Positions 6,159 through 6,435 of a stretch of 6,435 nucleotides of DNA are shown piece after piece; the stretch's first letter is position 1, and each line of letters opens with the position of its first letter. Both the position numbers and the translations under genes were made by a program. This DNA is from Candidatus Aminicenantota bacterium (GTDB lineage Bacteria; Acidobacteriota; Aminicenantia; Aminicenantales; Aminicenantaceae). Below the pieces are notes generated by a model. The model had not been told where the DNA came from. It saw nothing but the letters and a program-made list of their open reading frames with translations, and ran no database searches. The stretch lies in contig JAUWVG010000146.1 of assembly GCA_030617525.1 (NCBI GenBank), forward strand, positions 1 to 6,435. Reading direction: 5' to 3'.

Positions 6159-6435
6159 TTTTTTCCCTGAACATTTTTTTTGTGATGATCTTATTAAAGA
6201 CAACAAACACGGTTATCGCCACAGCCCACTGAAAGAGGACGGTGCCCACCGAGGTTGTAGCAAAGATTTTCAACCAGTTTCCCGGATCGGCAGAATAACT
6301 GTCCCATAACCACCAGACAAGCATGGCCACCATTTGGAGAGGAAGAAAGAACATCACAAGGTAATCGAACCATCTCCCCAGCTTTATTTTTTTGTCAGAG
6401 GTTGAAATGATCTCCTCGCGGAACTTCCGGGGACC
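6148..6435 (-). CDS. Neurotransmitter:sodium symporter (NSS) family transporter, C-terminal 95 residues (5' end beyond the window)
   Basis: The minus-strand frame is open from the right edge to the TAA at 6148-6150. The GTG at 6355-6357 is an internal codon and not the start, because the reading frame continues upstream without a stop. The visible part begins with a charged cytoplasmic loop (GPRKFREEIISTSDKK). Two hydrophobic segments follow: one around WFDYLVMFFLPLQMVAMLVW, and one around TTSVGTVLFQWAVAITVFVV after a short outer loop (DSYSADPGNWLKIF). A Lys/Arg-rich cytoplasmic tail ends it. This matches the last two helices (TM11-12) of sodium-dependent amino-acid transporters of the NSS/SNF family. 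The family call is supported mainly by the overlapping MetS-like small gene downstream, since the sodium and substrate sites lie in the missing N-terminal part. Amino-acid import is the likely function; the substrate is not determinable here. Confidence 0.7.
   Translation of the reverse strand, partial: GPRKFREEIISTSDKKIKLGRWFDYLVMFFLPLQMVAMLVWWLWDSYSADPGNWLKIFATTSVGTVLFQWAVAITVFVVFNKIITKKMFREKNGT

Noticed and set aside
6148..6357. A free-standing 69-residue membrane protein starting at GTG 6357
   Set aside because: The same frame stays open to the window edge and the upstream residues read as a transporter cytoplasmic loop, so this is the end of a larger gene.

Overview
The window reads as a chromosomal stretch from a Gram-negative-type bacterium of moderate GC. 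The best lineage clue is the valyl-tRNA synthetase. It has a long charged insertion in its editing region and sequence wording (for example SCDWGRVRFT and FFRLFRDG) that I associate, from memory, with Planctomycetota and related PVC-type bacteria. A Tat-exported lipoprotein sulfatase fits that or a neighbouring phylum. The lineage call is an inference; no marker here settles it.

Layout, left to right. (1) Positions 1-2033, minus strand: the N-terminal 677 codons of valS, running off the left edge just before the KMSKS loop is expected. (2) Positions 2034-2199: a compact divergent promoter region. It has a good sigma70-type promoter for valS (minus) and another for the next gene (plus). The latter's -35 box lies in the middle of an 8-bp inverted repeat that looks like an operator. 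(3) Positions 2200-2958, plus: a GNAT acetyltransferase with a C-terminal YoaP-like domain. The linker between the two domains is encoded by a perfect 15-bp palindrome resembling a dispersed REP-type element. (4) Positions 3104-4456 and 4483-6066, plus: a probable two-gene operon of an exported M24B (Xaa-Pro aminopeptidase-like) metallopeptidase and a Cys-type, formylglycine-dependent sulfatase of the N-acetylglucosamine-6-sulfatase-like kind, carrying a Tat/lipoprotein leader. (5) Positions 6063-6435, minus: the C-terminal end of a neurotransmitter:sodium symporter (NSS) family transporter. Its stop codon is overlapped by a 31-codon single-membrane-segment protein resembling the MetS-type small subunit of NSS transporters.

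How the parts fit. The peptidase and sulfatase are likely co-transcribed (26-nt gap, own Shine-Dalgarno), and both carry export signals. This fits scavenging of sulfated, proline-containing glycoprotein or glycan material. The convergent NSS/MetS pair would import amino acids, so a nutrient-acquisition theme is possible but is inferred only from adjacency. The sulfatase and MetS-like genes converge and overlap by 4 bp at their stop codons, leaving no room for a terminator between them.

Nothing here amounts to a clearly new multi-gene system. The best leads are the operator-like inverted repeat over the GNAT promoter, the palindrome inside the GNAT gene, the Glu-to-Asp metal-ligand change in the peptidase, and the tiny transporter subunit gene that length filters would miss. 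No intergenic stretch exceeds 300 bases.
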